A stretch of 23,428 nucleotides of DNA. It comes from Tannerellaceae bacterium (GTDB lineage Bacteria; Bacteroidota; Bacteroidia; Bacteroidales; Tannerellaceae). Positions 15,981 to 23,428 of this stretch are shown piece by piece. Under the pieces are notes generated by a model. The model did no database searches. It saw only the letters and a list, made by a program, of their open reading frames with translations, and was not told the DNA's origin. Position numbers and translations under genes: made by a program. The first letter of the stretch is position 1. Each line of letters begins with the position of its first letter. The DNA is taken from assembly GCA_031284275.1 (NCBI GenBank), contig JAITAD010000020.1, positions 1 through 23,428 of the forward strand. The letters are read 5' to 3'.

Positions 15981-16523
15981 TCACGGGGTAACGTTCCACA
16001 CGCACGCATAAGCCGGCGTAAGCTCAAGGGCTAACAGAAAGGGATGGCCTGATACCGTCGCCTGTATCGTTCCCGACGTTGCAAAAGGAAAAGGTGCGAG
16101 GCACAAGTCGTTGCGATAGTCGGAAACGGGAGTTCCCTGCAACTTGTAAAGCGTTTCCTTAGCGCACCAACAAAGCAGCGCATGCTCGGCCGTATGGTGT
16201 CCGTCAAGGGCGGCATATTCTTCCGGCGAGAGGAAACGGCGTCCCACTCGTAAGGCACGTTCCGAACGGTATTCGATATCTATCCCCGCAGGGTACGGCT
16301 TGGGTTGCGCCACAAAGGCGACGAAACCCCGCGTGTGTGAGATGCTGATGTTGCATGAGCACCCTTCAATGTAAGGAGCGCCGTTCGGCAGGTACGACAA
16401 CCTGCTGCCCGACGCTATCTCATCAATGAGCTGCCGGACAGCTTCCTGCTCGGCCTCCCGCCTTCTGTCGGGACAGAGGGCGAAAGGCCGTATGACACGC
16501 AGGAAAGTCGTCAGGTTATCCAA
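15981..16523 (-). CDS. 4'-phosphopantetheinyl transferase superfamily protein (start uncertain)
   Basis: About 180 residues from a TTG at 16523. The family moves phosphopantetheine from CoA to carrier proteins. The core is intact: SYLPNGAPYI (43-52), NISISHTRG (58-66), the metal-binding GIDIE (80-84), RRFLSPEEYAAL (95-106) and CWCAKETLYKLQG (118-130) with the W-x-x-KE-x-x-x-K pattern. No ATG exists in frame downstream of the preceding gene; the only in-frame ATG is at 16754, inside the lipoprotein gene, with a non-protein-like Arg/His-rich stretch after it. TTG 16523 begins 2 bp after the lipoprotein stop and would couple the two genes. The N-terminus then appears somewhat shorter than in usual family members, so a truncated 5' end is an alternative. 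Confidence 0.7.
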   Translation of the reverse strand: MDNLTTFLRVIRPFALCPDRRREAEQEAVRQLIDEIASGSRLSYLPNGAPYIEGCSCNISISHTRGFVAFVAQPKPYPAGIDIEYRSERALRVGRRFLSPEEYAALDGHHTAEHALLCWCAKETLYKLQGTPVSDYRNDLCLAPFPFATSGTIQATVSGHPFLLALELTPAYACVWNVTP

Positions 16524-16525
16524 AG

Positions 16526-17443
16526 TTACTTCTTTTTCACGAAGGGTGATGTGGCAGTGACCGTAGACAGTGAAGGTATGGAGGAGGTAGGGTCGGAAAG
16601 CTTTACGAGGGTGGTGTGGTAGGGGCCGTAAATAGTGAAGTTGTTGTAGTAAGTGAGCCACGAACGGAAATGTATCTCCATGACGCCTTCTTCGTTTATG
16701 AAGTAGTCGCCGGAGAGATCTGTGAAGGCCTCGTCGTATCCGTAGACGGTCCACACCCTTTCATATTCATCTTGGAAGAGGGTGGAGTGAGTGGGGAGTA
16801 CCCGAAGAGTGCCGGCAACGGTATCGACAACGGCGATGAGCGGTTTCTGCTCCCCGAAGACCACCTCAACGCCCCACAGGTTATGGATAGCTACGCGGTC
16901 GGTGGATCCGGATACTTGGCTGATGGTGACGCCGTAGGCATCACCCTCCTGTTCTTCGAGAAAGAGGTCGTAGTCCGTCGTACTGTAGGTGCCGAGGAGT
17001 TGGCGGGCGACGAAGTCTTCTTCCGAAACAACCGGAGGTTCGGGCACGATGAATTGCAGGGTACGGCGGCTATAAGACATGCCGTTGTCGTGGGAGAGGG
17101 CATAGGCGCGTACGTAGTACGTCTGCCCTGCTTGGAGGCCGTAAACGGTAACGCTGATGGTCGGTTGCCCCAGTTCGGCGGTGACAGTCCGCTCTATGAC
17201 AGCCATGTCAGGGTCGGTGGAAAAGAGGAAGCCCGCTTCGAGGATCTCTTCGTTTCCACTGAGGATGAAAACGGAGAAGGTGACGCTGTCCGGCGTGATG
17301 TCGTTGGTGGTGGCAAAGGTGAGTCCCGGCAACCGGGCAGGATCGCCGGCATAGGCATCGTCGATATCGTGTTTGACGGGGTCGTTGCCGTCACAGGCGG
17401 CCAATGCCGCCGTTATGAGTAGGAAAAGCGTATAACGTTTCAT
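16526..17443 (-). CDS. Uncharacterised lipoprotein, third gene of the susCD operon
   Basis: The product is 305 residues with a lipoprotein signal peptide (TLFLLITAALAA then Cys17). Residues 40-135 look like a fibronectin type III-like beta domain (VTFSVFILSGNEEILEAGF, then GLQAGQTYYVRAYALSHDNG), a pattern common in Bacteroidetes surface lipoproteins. Residues 140-290 form a second domain beginning FVARQLLGTYSTTDYDLF, rich in beta strands and aromatic residues; I do not recognise its family, though a calycin-like barrel is conceivable. It follows susD by 21 bp, so it probably adds a surface-exposed binding component to the uptake complex, in the position of SusE/SusF-type proteins. No catalytic motif was seen. 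Confidence 0.7.
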   Translation of the reverse strand: MKRYTLFLLITAALAACDGNDPVKHDIDDAYAGDPARLPGLTFATTNDITPDSVTFSVFILSGNEEILEAGFLFSTDPDMAVIERTVTAELGQPTISVTVYGLQAGQTYYVRAYALSHDNGMSYSRRTLQFIVPEPPVVSEEDFVARQLLGTYSTTDYDLFLEEQEGDAYGVTISQVSGSTDRVAIHNLWGVEVVFGEQKPLIAVVDTVAGTLRVLPTHSTLFQDEYERVWTVYGYDEAFTDLSGDYFINEEGVMEIHFRSWLTYYNNFTIYGPYHTTLVKLSDPTSSIPSLSTVTATSPFVKKK

Positions 17444-17464
17444 GACTGTTTGCTGTTGAAGAGG

Positions 17465-18964
17465 TTAATCGTTTTGTTCCTGTTCGGATATTTGGATATT
17501 TTCCTGTATTTCGACTAAGGGAATCTTGTATGTCCATCGTTTGTCGCGCGGGGGTATCCGGTGCTTGTAACCGGGGAGGTGCGGCGAACCTTCATAGTCG
17601 CGATCGATACCTAAATTGTTACGTTTGAGGTCGAAGTAGGCGAATCCTTCCCCGATGAGTTCAATACGTCGTTGGAGGAGGATATCGTCAAGCGTGACAG
17701 TCTCTTTCTGCCATGTCGCATCCCGTTGGCTCATGAGTTCGGCGAGAATCTCGGCTGCTTTGGCGTCGTTACCCAGTCGCACTTCCGCCTCAGCTTCAAT
17801 GAGGACCATCTCGGCGGCACGCATGTACACGTAGTCCATCGTCCAAGCGCCATCCCATCCGAACTTGAGTAACGCATAAGGTTCCCGTGCTCCCTCTGTG
17901 TATTGGTAGGGGTCGCCTTCGGGAGAGCCGAAAAGGCCCTTACGGTAATCGCTTTCGGGGATGAGGTCGTAGAGCCGTTTGTCGATACCGCGTCCGGAGT
18001 AGAGCATACCGGAGTAACCCGGGGTAAGGTTGGAAAGATGCGAAAAGAGAGAGGCGTAAGTCGTTTGCGTTTCTGTGGTATGGTCGAAACCCCACATCCA
18101 TTCCGTGTTTTCGATGTCCATGAATCCATCGAAAAGGCCCTTCTGGTCAGGTTTCATAATCGGGTAACCTTGCCGTGCGGCAGAGGCGGACTGTGCCGCT
18201 GCCTGCCACCGGCCGCTCAGGAGGTAGTATCTGGCCAGAATACCGTGAGCTACGCCGGCATCAATGAACATCTTGTTGGGACGTTGGTAACCGGCTTCGA
18301 GCAGTTCTACGGCGGCAGTGAGGTCGCTCTCTATCTGCTCGAAAACGTCGGCCACGGTGTTACGCCCCTTGCGGAGGGTCTGTTCTTCCTCGCCGATTCC
18401 TTCCACATCACTGTAATAGAGCGGTACTCCCGGCGCTTCGTAATCCGGCGTCCCATCGGCGGCGACAGGGAACTGGTAGAGCTGTATGAGATAGAGATAG
18501 GCGAAAGCGCGCACGGCATATCCTTGTCCGAGCAAGCCCTTACTGTCGGGAGCATCGGGCGTTTCCGGGAAGAAGCTGATGATTTCGTTGGCTTTGGCTA
18601 CCAGCGTGTAGAGGGTCTGCCAGTTGGCGCGTGTGCGGCGGTAGGTCTCTTCGCGGTTATCGAAATCGTAGTCGTAACCGAACCAATGGAAGTTGTACAT
18701 GAAAAGGTCTTCGCCCATCATATCGGTAGCATGGTAGATGGAGGTGAAACCGAAATCGTCGTGTGCCTCGCTGCCGGTGATGTCATAGCTCACCATGAAC
18801 GACCAGATACCGTTAAGATAGCTGATAAGCGTCTCCGGTTTTTGAGCTGCTATTTCTGCTGCGGACTCCGTGTTAAGGTAACGGGTATTTTCGGTATCAA
18901 GGAAACTGTCGGAGCAGGCTGTCAGGCTCAGAAGCGCTATCGGAAGATATATGCGTGTTTTCAT
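17465..18964 (-). CDS. SusD/RagB family outer-membrane lipoprotein
   Basis: The product is 499 residues and forms the substrate-capturing lid over its SusC partner at the cell surface. The signal peptide ends at a lipobox (LTAC, Cys17). The N-terminal helical TPR-like part (WQTLYTLVAKANEIISFF; GQGYAVRAFAYLYLIQLY) and the C-terminal RRIELIGEGFAYFDLKR (432-448) are diagnostic of the SusD fold, and the tail YKIPLVEIQENIQI fits the usual family ending. It lies 26 bp after susC and 21 bp before the third lipoprotein gene, so the three are one transcription unit. The substrate (glycan, peptide or other) cannot be assigned; no polysaccharide-degrading enzyme or dedicated regulator lies in the window. 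Confidence 0.92.
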   Translation of the reverse strand: MKTRIYLPIALLSLTACSDSFLDTENTRYLNTESAAEIAAQKPETLISYLNGIWSFMVSYDITGSEAHDDFGFTSIYHATDMMGEDLFMYNFHWFGYDYDFDNREETYRRTRANWQTLYTLVAKANEIISFFPETPDAPDSKGLLGQGYAVRAFAYLYLIQLYQFPVAADGTPDYEAPGVPLYYSDVEGIGEEEQTLRKGRNTVADVFEQIESDLTAAVELLEAGYQRPNKMFIDAGVAHGILARYYLLSGRWQAAAQSASAARQGYPIMKPDQKGLFDGFMDIENTEWMWGFDHTTETQTTYASLFSHLSNLTPGYSGMLYSGRGIDKRLYDLIPESDYRKGLFGSPEGDPYQYTEGAREPYALLKFGWDGAWTMDYVYMRAAEMVLIEAEAEVRLGNDAKAAEILAELMSQRDATWQKETVTLDDILLQRRIELIGEGFAYFDLKRNNLGIDRDYEGSPHLPGYKHRIPPRDKRWTYKIPLVEIQENIQISEQEQND

Positions 18965-18990
18965 CGTGTTTATCGGAGTTTGTATGCGAC

Positions 18991-21960
18991 TTAAAAACCG
19001 AGGCTCAGTCCGAGTGAGCAGGTACGGATGGCCGAGTAGCCGTAACCCGTCGTTCCGTCGAAGTGTTGCCGCGGGTCGAGGCCTGTGCGGCGGGAGATGA
19101 GCAGGAGGTTGTCGCCGGTGAGGTAGACACGCAAGCGGGCGATGCCTGCTTTGCGCAACGCCTGAGTGGGGAGGCTGTAACCCACCGTCACGTTACGGAG
19201 GCTGAAGTAGTCGGCGGCGGTAAGGAAACGGTCGGAAGAGGTATTGGCTTCCTGATCGCTGTACTGTACTATGGGGACGTCGGTCTGCCGATGGGTAGGC
19301 GTCCAACGTTCGAAGATATCCTTGTGGAAAGATTTCCCTTCTTCGCCTGTCCCCATGAGTTCACGGTAGAAATCATCCATGACGTAACCGCCGATTTGGA
19401 AAGCGGTAGAAGCGGAGAAGTCGAAGCCGAAAAGCTCAAGTGTGGTAGAGAGTCCGCCGGTGAAGTCGGGGATGGCCGAAAGTCCCGTCTGCCGCAGGCT
19501 GGCTTCGGAGGTTTTGTTCACGGTGGAGACGGTTTCTTCGCCCGTTTCGGGGTCTTTGGTGTAATTGTTGTAGAGCGGCAGCCCGTTTTCGGGGTCTACG
19601 CCGGCGTATTCGTAGGTGTACCAATCGTAGAGCGAACCGCCGAGCTTGCGCCAATAATCCCCCGCCTTGTAACCGTCGGGAAAGTTGATGGGGTCTTTGC
19701 TTGCCGGGAGGCGGGTCAGCCTGTTACGGTAGTGCATACCGTTGAAAGAAACGTTCCATCGAACGTCTGTCGTACGGACGATGTCAGCCGAGAGGGTAAA
19801 CTCCACACCGGTATTCTTCATATCGATGTCATTGGTGTAAATCCAGTCCGGGTTACCTTCCGAGAGGGGCAGAGGCTGCTTGAAAAGGAGGTCTTTGGTT
19901 TCTTTGATAAAGAAGTCTGCATCCAGAGAGAGCCAATTGAAGAAACGGGACTCAAAGCCGGCGTTGAAGTTACGGCTTTTTTCCCATGTCAGGTTAGGGT
20001 TACCGCGAAACTCTTTCGTTATACCGGCTTCACCGTCCACGCGGTCGATGCGGTAGAGGTCTCGGTAGTTCAGCGCATAGGTATAGATGTTGTCATTTCC
20101 CTGCGTCCCGTAACTGGTCTTCACTTTTAGCGAATTGACAACTTCGACGTCGGTGAGAAAACCCTCTTCGCTCAAACGCCACGAAAATCCTGCAGACCAG
20201 AACTCTCCCCAACGGACATCGGGGTGAAAACGGGAAGACCCGTCGCGACGGTAGCTTCCGGAAAAGTAGTAACGGTCGGCAAAGTTGTATTCGGCGCGGC
20301 CGAAAAACCCTTCGATGGCATAAGTGTTCCCATAGGACGTCATGTCTTGGTAGAGGGTAGCGTTAGCGAATTCGGGATTGTCAGGGTCGACGAAACCGGT
20401 CATGTGCCCGTAGAAACAGGAATAGGTGTCATACTTTGTTTCGTGTCCGGCAAGGAGGGAGAGGTTATGCCGCCCGAAGCGACGGTCATAGCGGATAAGC
20501 TGGTTGGCGTTCAGAGCGCCGGTACGTATGCTCTCTTTCGTCCCGCGCCCACCCACATCAACGGCGTCACCACCGCGAGGCGTGGAAAAATCCGTACCGT
20601 TGGAGAGGAAGACGTCGTAAGCGATGTTCGCCGTGAGGGTAAGCCCTTCCAACGGACTGTATTCCAACGACCCGCGTGAACTGATGTTATCATCAACGTA
20701 ACGGGTATTTCCGTAAGCGGCTGACGCATAAGGGTTCTGTTGCGCAGCGTAGGGACGTTGCGATTCGCTTCCCCAGTCGTAACGGCGGCTACCGTCGGTA
20801 TCGTAGAGCGGCTTGCCGTCGGCATCGTAAAGGTAGATAGGGTAGATAGGCGCTATCTGTTGGGAGAACATAAAGATGTTGCTGTAGTTGTCGTCTTCAG
20901 TCCCGAAAAGCCGCTGCACAGCGTTGGAGTAAGCAAGGTTGGCCGTTACCTTGAAGTTCTTTTTGAACTTGTGTTCCGCTTTGACGCGCGCCGAAATGCG
21001 GTCGAAGCCGGAATTGACGAAGTAACCCTCATCGGAAAGATAGGTCACGGAAGCGTAGGCGGAAGTCTTGTCCGTCCCTCCGCTGACACTGAGGTTATAT
21101 TCCTGCCTCATGCCGTTTTCGAAAGGGTCGTTCAACCAACTGTCATTCCATTTCTTTTGCCTTGCGCGGGAGTTGAGGCGACCGGTAAGCGGGTCTATCA
21201 ACAGATCGTCGGGAACATCTTTGTAGACGTTGTACTTGGCATACCCCTTGATCAGGTTGGCCGCCGTATAAGCGGAAGCGTCCATGAACGAACGCTCGCT
21301 CAGGAGGCGGTTACGTACCGATTCGTAAAGCATCTCGTAGTATTCGCCCGGATCGGTGACCACGTTGTAGGTCGAAACGCCCCGCGAGTTAAAGCCTGTG
21401 CGCCCTTCGAAATTGATGGACGTCCGTCCGCTCCGTCCGCTCTTGGTGGTGATGATGATCACCCCGTTGGAGCCGCGTGCGCCGTACATGGAGTTGGCGG
21501 CGGCGTCTTTGAGGACGTTCATCGACTCGATATCGTGTACGGGGATGGAGTTCAGCAACCCATCGTAAGGTACGCCGTCTACCACGATGAGAGGACTCTG
21601 GCTGGCCGATATGGAGCCGATACCCCGTATCAGCAGCGACGCTCCCGCGCCGGGTGAACCGCTCGAACTCACCACCTGCACTCCGGCCACCGTCCCCTCC
21701 AGCGCTTTGGATACGTCCGAGACCTGCTGACGTTGGATTTTCTCCGCTCCCACCTGCGAAGCCGCCCCCGTGAAAGAAGTCTTTTTCACCGTGCCATAGG
21801 CGACAACCATCACCTCATCCAACGCGATGTTTTGCTCTTCTTCCTCCGCACCCGATGCGAATGCCTCGATGCCATACGACGTTTCCACCGTCTGCGCTCC
21901 CGCTGTTACTGCCCACAATGTCAGCAGGCACAGCATAAATCCTTTCGTTATATTCCTCAT
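18991..21960 (-). CDS. SusC/RagA family TonB-linked outer-membrane transporter, without the usual N-terminal extension domain
   Basis: The product is 989 residues. The start at 21960 was chosen because it begins a good signal peptide (MRNITKGFMLCLLTLWAVTA then GAQ); an ATG ten codons upstream would add Cys-rich residues. The TonB box region ALDEVMVVAYGTVKK (47-60), the plug (ALEGTVAGVQVVSSSGSPG, LLIRGIGSI, PLIVVDGVPYDG, MYGARGSNGVIIITTKSGR) and a long beta-barrel ending in LGLSLGF are typical. After the signal peptide only about 24 residues, including an acidic GAEEEEQN, precede the TonB box, so the roughly 80-residue carboxypeptidase-regulatory-like domain common at this place is missing. 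It forms the import channel with the downstream SusD. It is divergent from a glycosyltransferase across a 231-bp control region. Confidence 0.95.
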   Translation of the reverse strand: MRNITKGFMLCLLTLWAVTAGAQTVETSYGIEAFASGAEEEEQNIALDEVMVVAYGTVKKTSFTGAASQVGAEKIQRQQVSDVSKALEGTVAGVQVVSSSGSPGAGASLLIRGIGSISASQSPLIVVDGVPYDGLLNSIPVHDIESMNVLKDAAANSMYGARGSNGVIIITTKSGRSGRTSINFEGRTGFNSRGVSTYNVVTDPGEYYEMLYESVRNRLLSERSFMDASAYTAANLIKGYAKYNVYKDVPDDLLIDPLTGRLNSRARQKKWNDSWLNDPFENGMRQEYNLSVSGGTDKTSAYASVTYLSDEGYFVNSGFDRISARVKAEHKFKKNFKVTANLAYSNAVQRLFGTEDDNYSNIFMFSQQIAPIYPIYLYDADGKPLYDTDGSRRYDWGSESQRPYAAQQNPYASAAYGNTRYVDDNISSRGSLEYSPLEGLTLTANIAYDVFLSNGTDFSTPRGGDAVDVGGRGTKESIRTGALNANQLIRYDRRFGRHNLSLLAGHETKYDTYSCFYGHMTGFVDPDNPEFANATLYQDMTSYGNTYAIEGFFGRAEYNFADRYYFSGSYRRDGSSRFHPDVRWGEFWSAGFSWRLSEEGFLTDVEVVNSLKVKTSYGTQGNDNIYTYALNYRDLYRIDRVDGEAGITKEFRGNPNLTWEKSRNFNAGFESRFFNWLSLDADFFIKETKDLLFKQPLPLSEGNPDWIYTNDIDMKNTGVEFTLSADIVRTTDVRWNVSFNGMHYRNRLTRLPASKDPINFPDGYKAGDYWRKLGGSLYDWYTYEYAGVDPENGLPLYNNYTKDPETGEETVSTVNKTSEASLRQTGLSAIPDFTGGLSTTLELFGFDFSASTAFQIGGYVMDDFYRELMGTGEEGKSFHKDIFERWTPTHRQTDVPIVQYSDQEANTSSDRFLTAADYFSLRNVTVGYSLPTQALRKAGIARLRVYLTGDNLLLISRRTGLDPRQHFDGTTGYGYSAIRTCSLGLSLGF

Positions 21961-22003
21961 ACAACCTTCACTTGAACAGTTATTACACAATAGAAAGAAA
22001 TTG

Positions 22004-22019
22004 TTTACAAAGTTGTAAA
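22004..22019 (-). promoter_or_regulatory. Palindrome over the candidate susC -7 box
   Basis: TTTACAA-AG-TTGTAAA is a perfect 7-2-7 inverted repeat. On the - strand it contains CAACTTTG (22015-22008), one mismatch from TAnnTTTG, about 48 bp before the susC ATG. A repressor bound here would cover the promoter. No binding protein is identified. Confidence 0.45.
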
Positions 22020-22032
22020 AAGTATTAGATTA

Positions 22033-22044
22033 CCCCCCCCCCCC
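22033..22044. repeat. Homopolymer run of 12 C in the susC/glycosyltransferase control region
   Basis: Twelve uninterrupted C on the + strand (G on the - strand). The run lies 17-29 bp upstream of the candidate susC -7 box, where the -33 element would be, and about 45-57 bp upstream of the glycosyltransferase -7 element. It is the longest homopolymer noticed in the window. Confidence 0.85.
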
Positions 22045-22050
22045 ATATGT

Positions 22051-22068
22051 TAAATATCTATAAATATC
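22051..22068. promoter_or_regulatory. Direct repeat TAAATATC x2, 10-bp period
   Basis: TAAATATC occurs at 22051-22058 and 22061-22068, exactly one helical turn apart, between the C run and the glycosyltransferase promoter. It looks like a binding site for a dimeric regulator, but no regulator is known. Confidence 0.4.
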
Positions 22069-22089
22069 ACAATCAGGATAAAAACCGCA

Positions 22090-22097
22090 TATCTTTG
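22090..22097 (+). promoter_or_regulatory. -7 promoter element (TATCTTTG) for the glycosyltransferase
   Basis: TATCTTTG matches TAnnTTTG exactly. The leader to the ATG at 22192 would be about 88 nt. Confidence 0.6.
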
Positions 22098-22191
22098 TCA
22101 TTACTTGGCATAAGGGGTAGATTTGGAAATCACGCCGTGTATAGGGTATTAATATGGTGTTGTTGATAAATGAGAAAAAAAGAAGTTCGCC

Positions 22192-23187
22192 ATGCAGCCG
22201 GCCGTTAGTGTGATTGTTCCCATTTACAATGTCGAACCTTTTTTCGAGCGGTGTCTCCGTTCTCTCTTTGGGCAGACACTGGAGGATATGGAGTATATTT
22301 TCGTCAATGACTGTACTCCCGACGGCAGCATGTCGCTTTTGGAGACAGTGTTGAATGACTATCCGCACCGTAGGGAACAAGTTCGGGTCATTAACCATGA
22401 ACACAATATGGGTCTTGGGACTACCCGAAGAGACGGTATGAAGGCGGCGAAAGGAGACTATGTCATATCCTGCGACAGTGACGATTGGGTCGATACGGAT
22501 GCCTACGGGAAAATGTATGCCAAAGCTATCGAAGAGGATGCAGACCTCGTTTGTTGCGGATATTATGAAGAATATGCAAACAAAAGAGTAGCAAGACTAC
22601 CTTCTCCTCACATCAGTCTGCCGATACCACTCTTCCGTGTCTTTGCTTCTACCAACGGTATTGGCGGTTTTCTCTGGAATAAATTAGTCAGACGGAAACT
22701 CTACGTCGAGGAGGAAGTCTATCCTTACGAGGGAATTAATATGTGGGAAGATGTAGGCGTAACAGTGCGCTTATGCTATTTGAGCGCAAAGACGGTAATG
22801 CTGACGGAACCTTTCTACCACTACAACCAACAAAACGTGAACGCTTACACAGCAGTCCTCCGAAACCGCCCTGAGGCGCTTGTGAATGAACCGATATTGT
22901 GTGTACGGCAACTTGAAGCTTTTTTCCATGCACACAATGTCGATGACGAGCATGAAAGACAATTTTGCTACGTAAAGTTTAATGCAAAACACTCCTTATT
23001 ACTTGCCGGCCGTTTTCAGGAATGGTTGAAGTTGTTTCCCGAAACGCACCAATACATTTGGGATTACCCTGCAACAAAGTTCTATCGTCGGGTGTGTTAC
23101 ACGCTTGCATCCAAAGGAATATTCATCCACTACAAATTGCGAAACGGGGTCGTCCGCTGCCTGCCTTCCCTCGTTTCCCGCAAGTAA
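22192..23187 (+). CDS. Family 2 glycosyltransferase
   Basis: The product is 331 residues, a GT-A fold enzyme that transfers a sugar from a nucleotide donor. The N-terminus VSVIVPIYNVEPFFERCLRS is diagnostic, followed by VNDCTPDGS (38-46), the DXD-type metal motif CDSDDWVD (94-101), GGFLWNKLVRR (158-168) and WED (185-187), which usually supplies the catalytic Asp. No transmembrane segment is evident, so it is probably cytoplasmic or peripheral and acts on surface polysaccharide or glycoprotein glycan precursors. The gene stands alone after its own promoter and is divergent from susC; its acceptor cannot be assigned. Confidence 0.9.
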   Translation: MQPAVSVIVPIYNVEPFFERCLRSLFGQTLEDMEYIFVNDCTPDGSMSLLETVLNDYPHRREQVRVINHEHNMGLGTTRRDGMKAAKGDYVISCDSDDWVDTDAYGKMYAKAIEEDADLVCCGYYEEYANKRVARLPSPHISLPIPLFRVFASTNGIGGFLWNKLVRRKLYVEEEVYPYEGINMWEDVGVTVRLCYLSAKTVMLTEPFYHYNQQNVNAYTAVLRNRPEALVNEPILCVRQLEAFFHAHNVDDEHERQFCYVKFNAKHSLLLAGRFQEWLKLFPETHQYIWDYPATKFYRRVCYTLASKGIFIHYKLRNGVVRCLPSLVSRK

Positions 23188-23428
23188 CGTTCACGGCGCT
23201 ATGCGTTCTGTAACTGTAATCCTTCGGCGTGGTGATTGTGATGTTCTCCTCGTCATCGTTTGAAGGCGTTTGACAGCGTTCTATGTGAACTATGGTGAAC
23301 AGGCAGGAAAACTCTCCAATCGAAAACAAAGATAGAGATGTTGTTACGTATTTCCCAACCCTTTCTCGTTTTTCATGGCCTTTCTTGAAAAACACAAATC
23401 CTTAATGTCTTCTATCCATCTGATTTAC
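23188..23428. other. Terminal 241 bp without a convincing gene
   Basis: No protein-like reading frame was recognised. The stretch contains a - strand TATCTTTG promoter element (23327-23334) and an 8-bp inverted repeat GTTTTTCA...TGAAAAAC (23368-23393). No terminator with a T-run was seen after the glycosyltransferase. Confidence 0.5.
23327..23334 (-). promoter_or_regulatory. Orphan -7 promoter element (TATCTTTG)
   Basis: On the - strand TATCTTTG matches TAnnTTTG, with a TTG at 23356-23358 in a plausible -33 position. It points toward the end of the glycosyltransferase gene; no good gene follows it. Confidence 0.4.

Noticed and set aside
16524..16754. Longer phosphopantetheinyl transferase starting at 16754
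   Set aside because: The extra 77 residues are an Arg/His-rich shadow of the lipoprotein gene in another frame.
17903..18994. Long + strand open frame opposite susD
   Set aside because: It is antisense to a clear SusD gene and its translation has no recognisable domain; such shadows are common in GC-rich coding regions.
23123..23395. 90-residue - strand frame at the window end
   Set aside because: It overlaps the glycosyltransferase 3' end, begins upstream of the only promoter element, and resembles no family I know.

Overview
This window reads as a chromosomal segment of a Bacteroidales bacterium, most likely from the Porphyromonas/Tannerella/Parabacteroides side of the order. It carries a type IX secretion gene (PorT), a SusC/SusD pair, the short 286-residue primary sigma factor typical of Bacteroidetes, and at least seven good matches to the Bacteroidetes -7 promoter element TAnnTTTG. 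Species-level placement is inference and cannot be settled from the sequence alone. No rRNA, tRNA, CRISPR array or transposase was seen.

Layout. (1) 1-429: 3' end of a gene with a PD-(D/E)XK nuclease-like domain, closed by a long GC-rich hairpin. (2) 514-9265, all on the + strand: porT, a DHH phosphoesterase of the NrnA type, a DUF4827 lipoprotein, a B12-dependent ribonucleotide reductase (nrdJ), a large M16 metallopeptidase lipoprotein and a secreted cyclophilin. (3) 9278-10134, - strand: a small acidic DUF2795 protein and a PduO-type cobalamin adenosyltransferase, which makes the cofactor NrdJ needs. (4) 10202-11593, +: an AAA/DUF4143 ATPase carrying an unusual in-frame array of palindromic repeats. 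(5) 11696-15973, +: paaK, an ACT-domain protein, iorA (2-oxoacid:ferredoxin oxidoreductase alpha subunit) and then rpoD from its own promoter. (6) 21960-15981, -: susC, susD, an uncharacterised lipoprotein and a phosphopantetheinyl transferase. (7) 22192-23187, +: a family 2 glycosyltransferase divergent from susC. (8) 23188-23428: no convincing gene.

How the genes work together. NrdJ and the adenosyltransferase form a cobalamin-dependent deoxynucleotide supply. PaaK, the ACT protein and IorA fit aryl-acid/aryl-pyruvate interconversion (aromatic amino acid metabolism), but the beta subunit IorB is not next to IorA. SusC, SusD and the third lipoprotein form an outer-membrane uptake system whose substrate cannot be read from this window, because no glycan-degrading enzyme is present.

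The strongest unexplained signals are the 81-bp-period, in-frame palindromic repeat array inside the DUF4143 ATPase (10678-10882), and the susC/glycosyltransferase divergent control region (21961-22191), which holds a run of 12 C, a palindrome over a candidate -7 box and a helically phased direct repeat, an arrangement suggestive of phase-variable expression.
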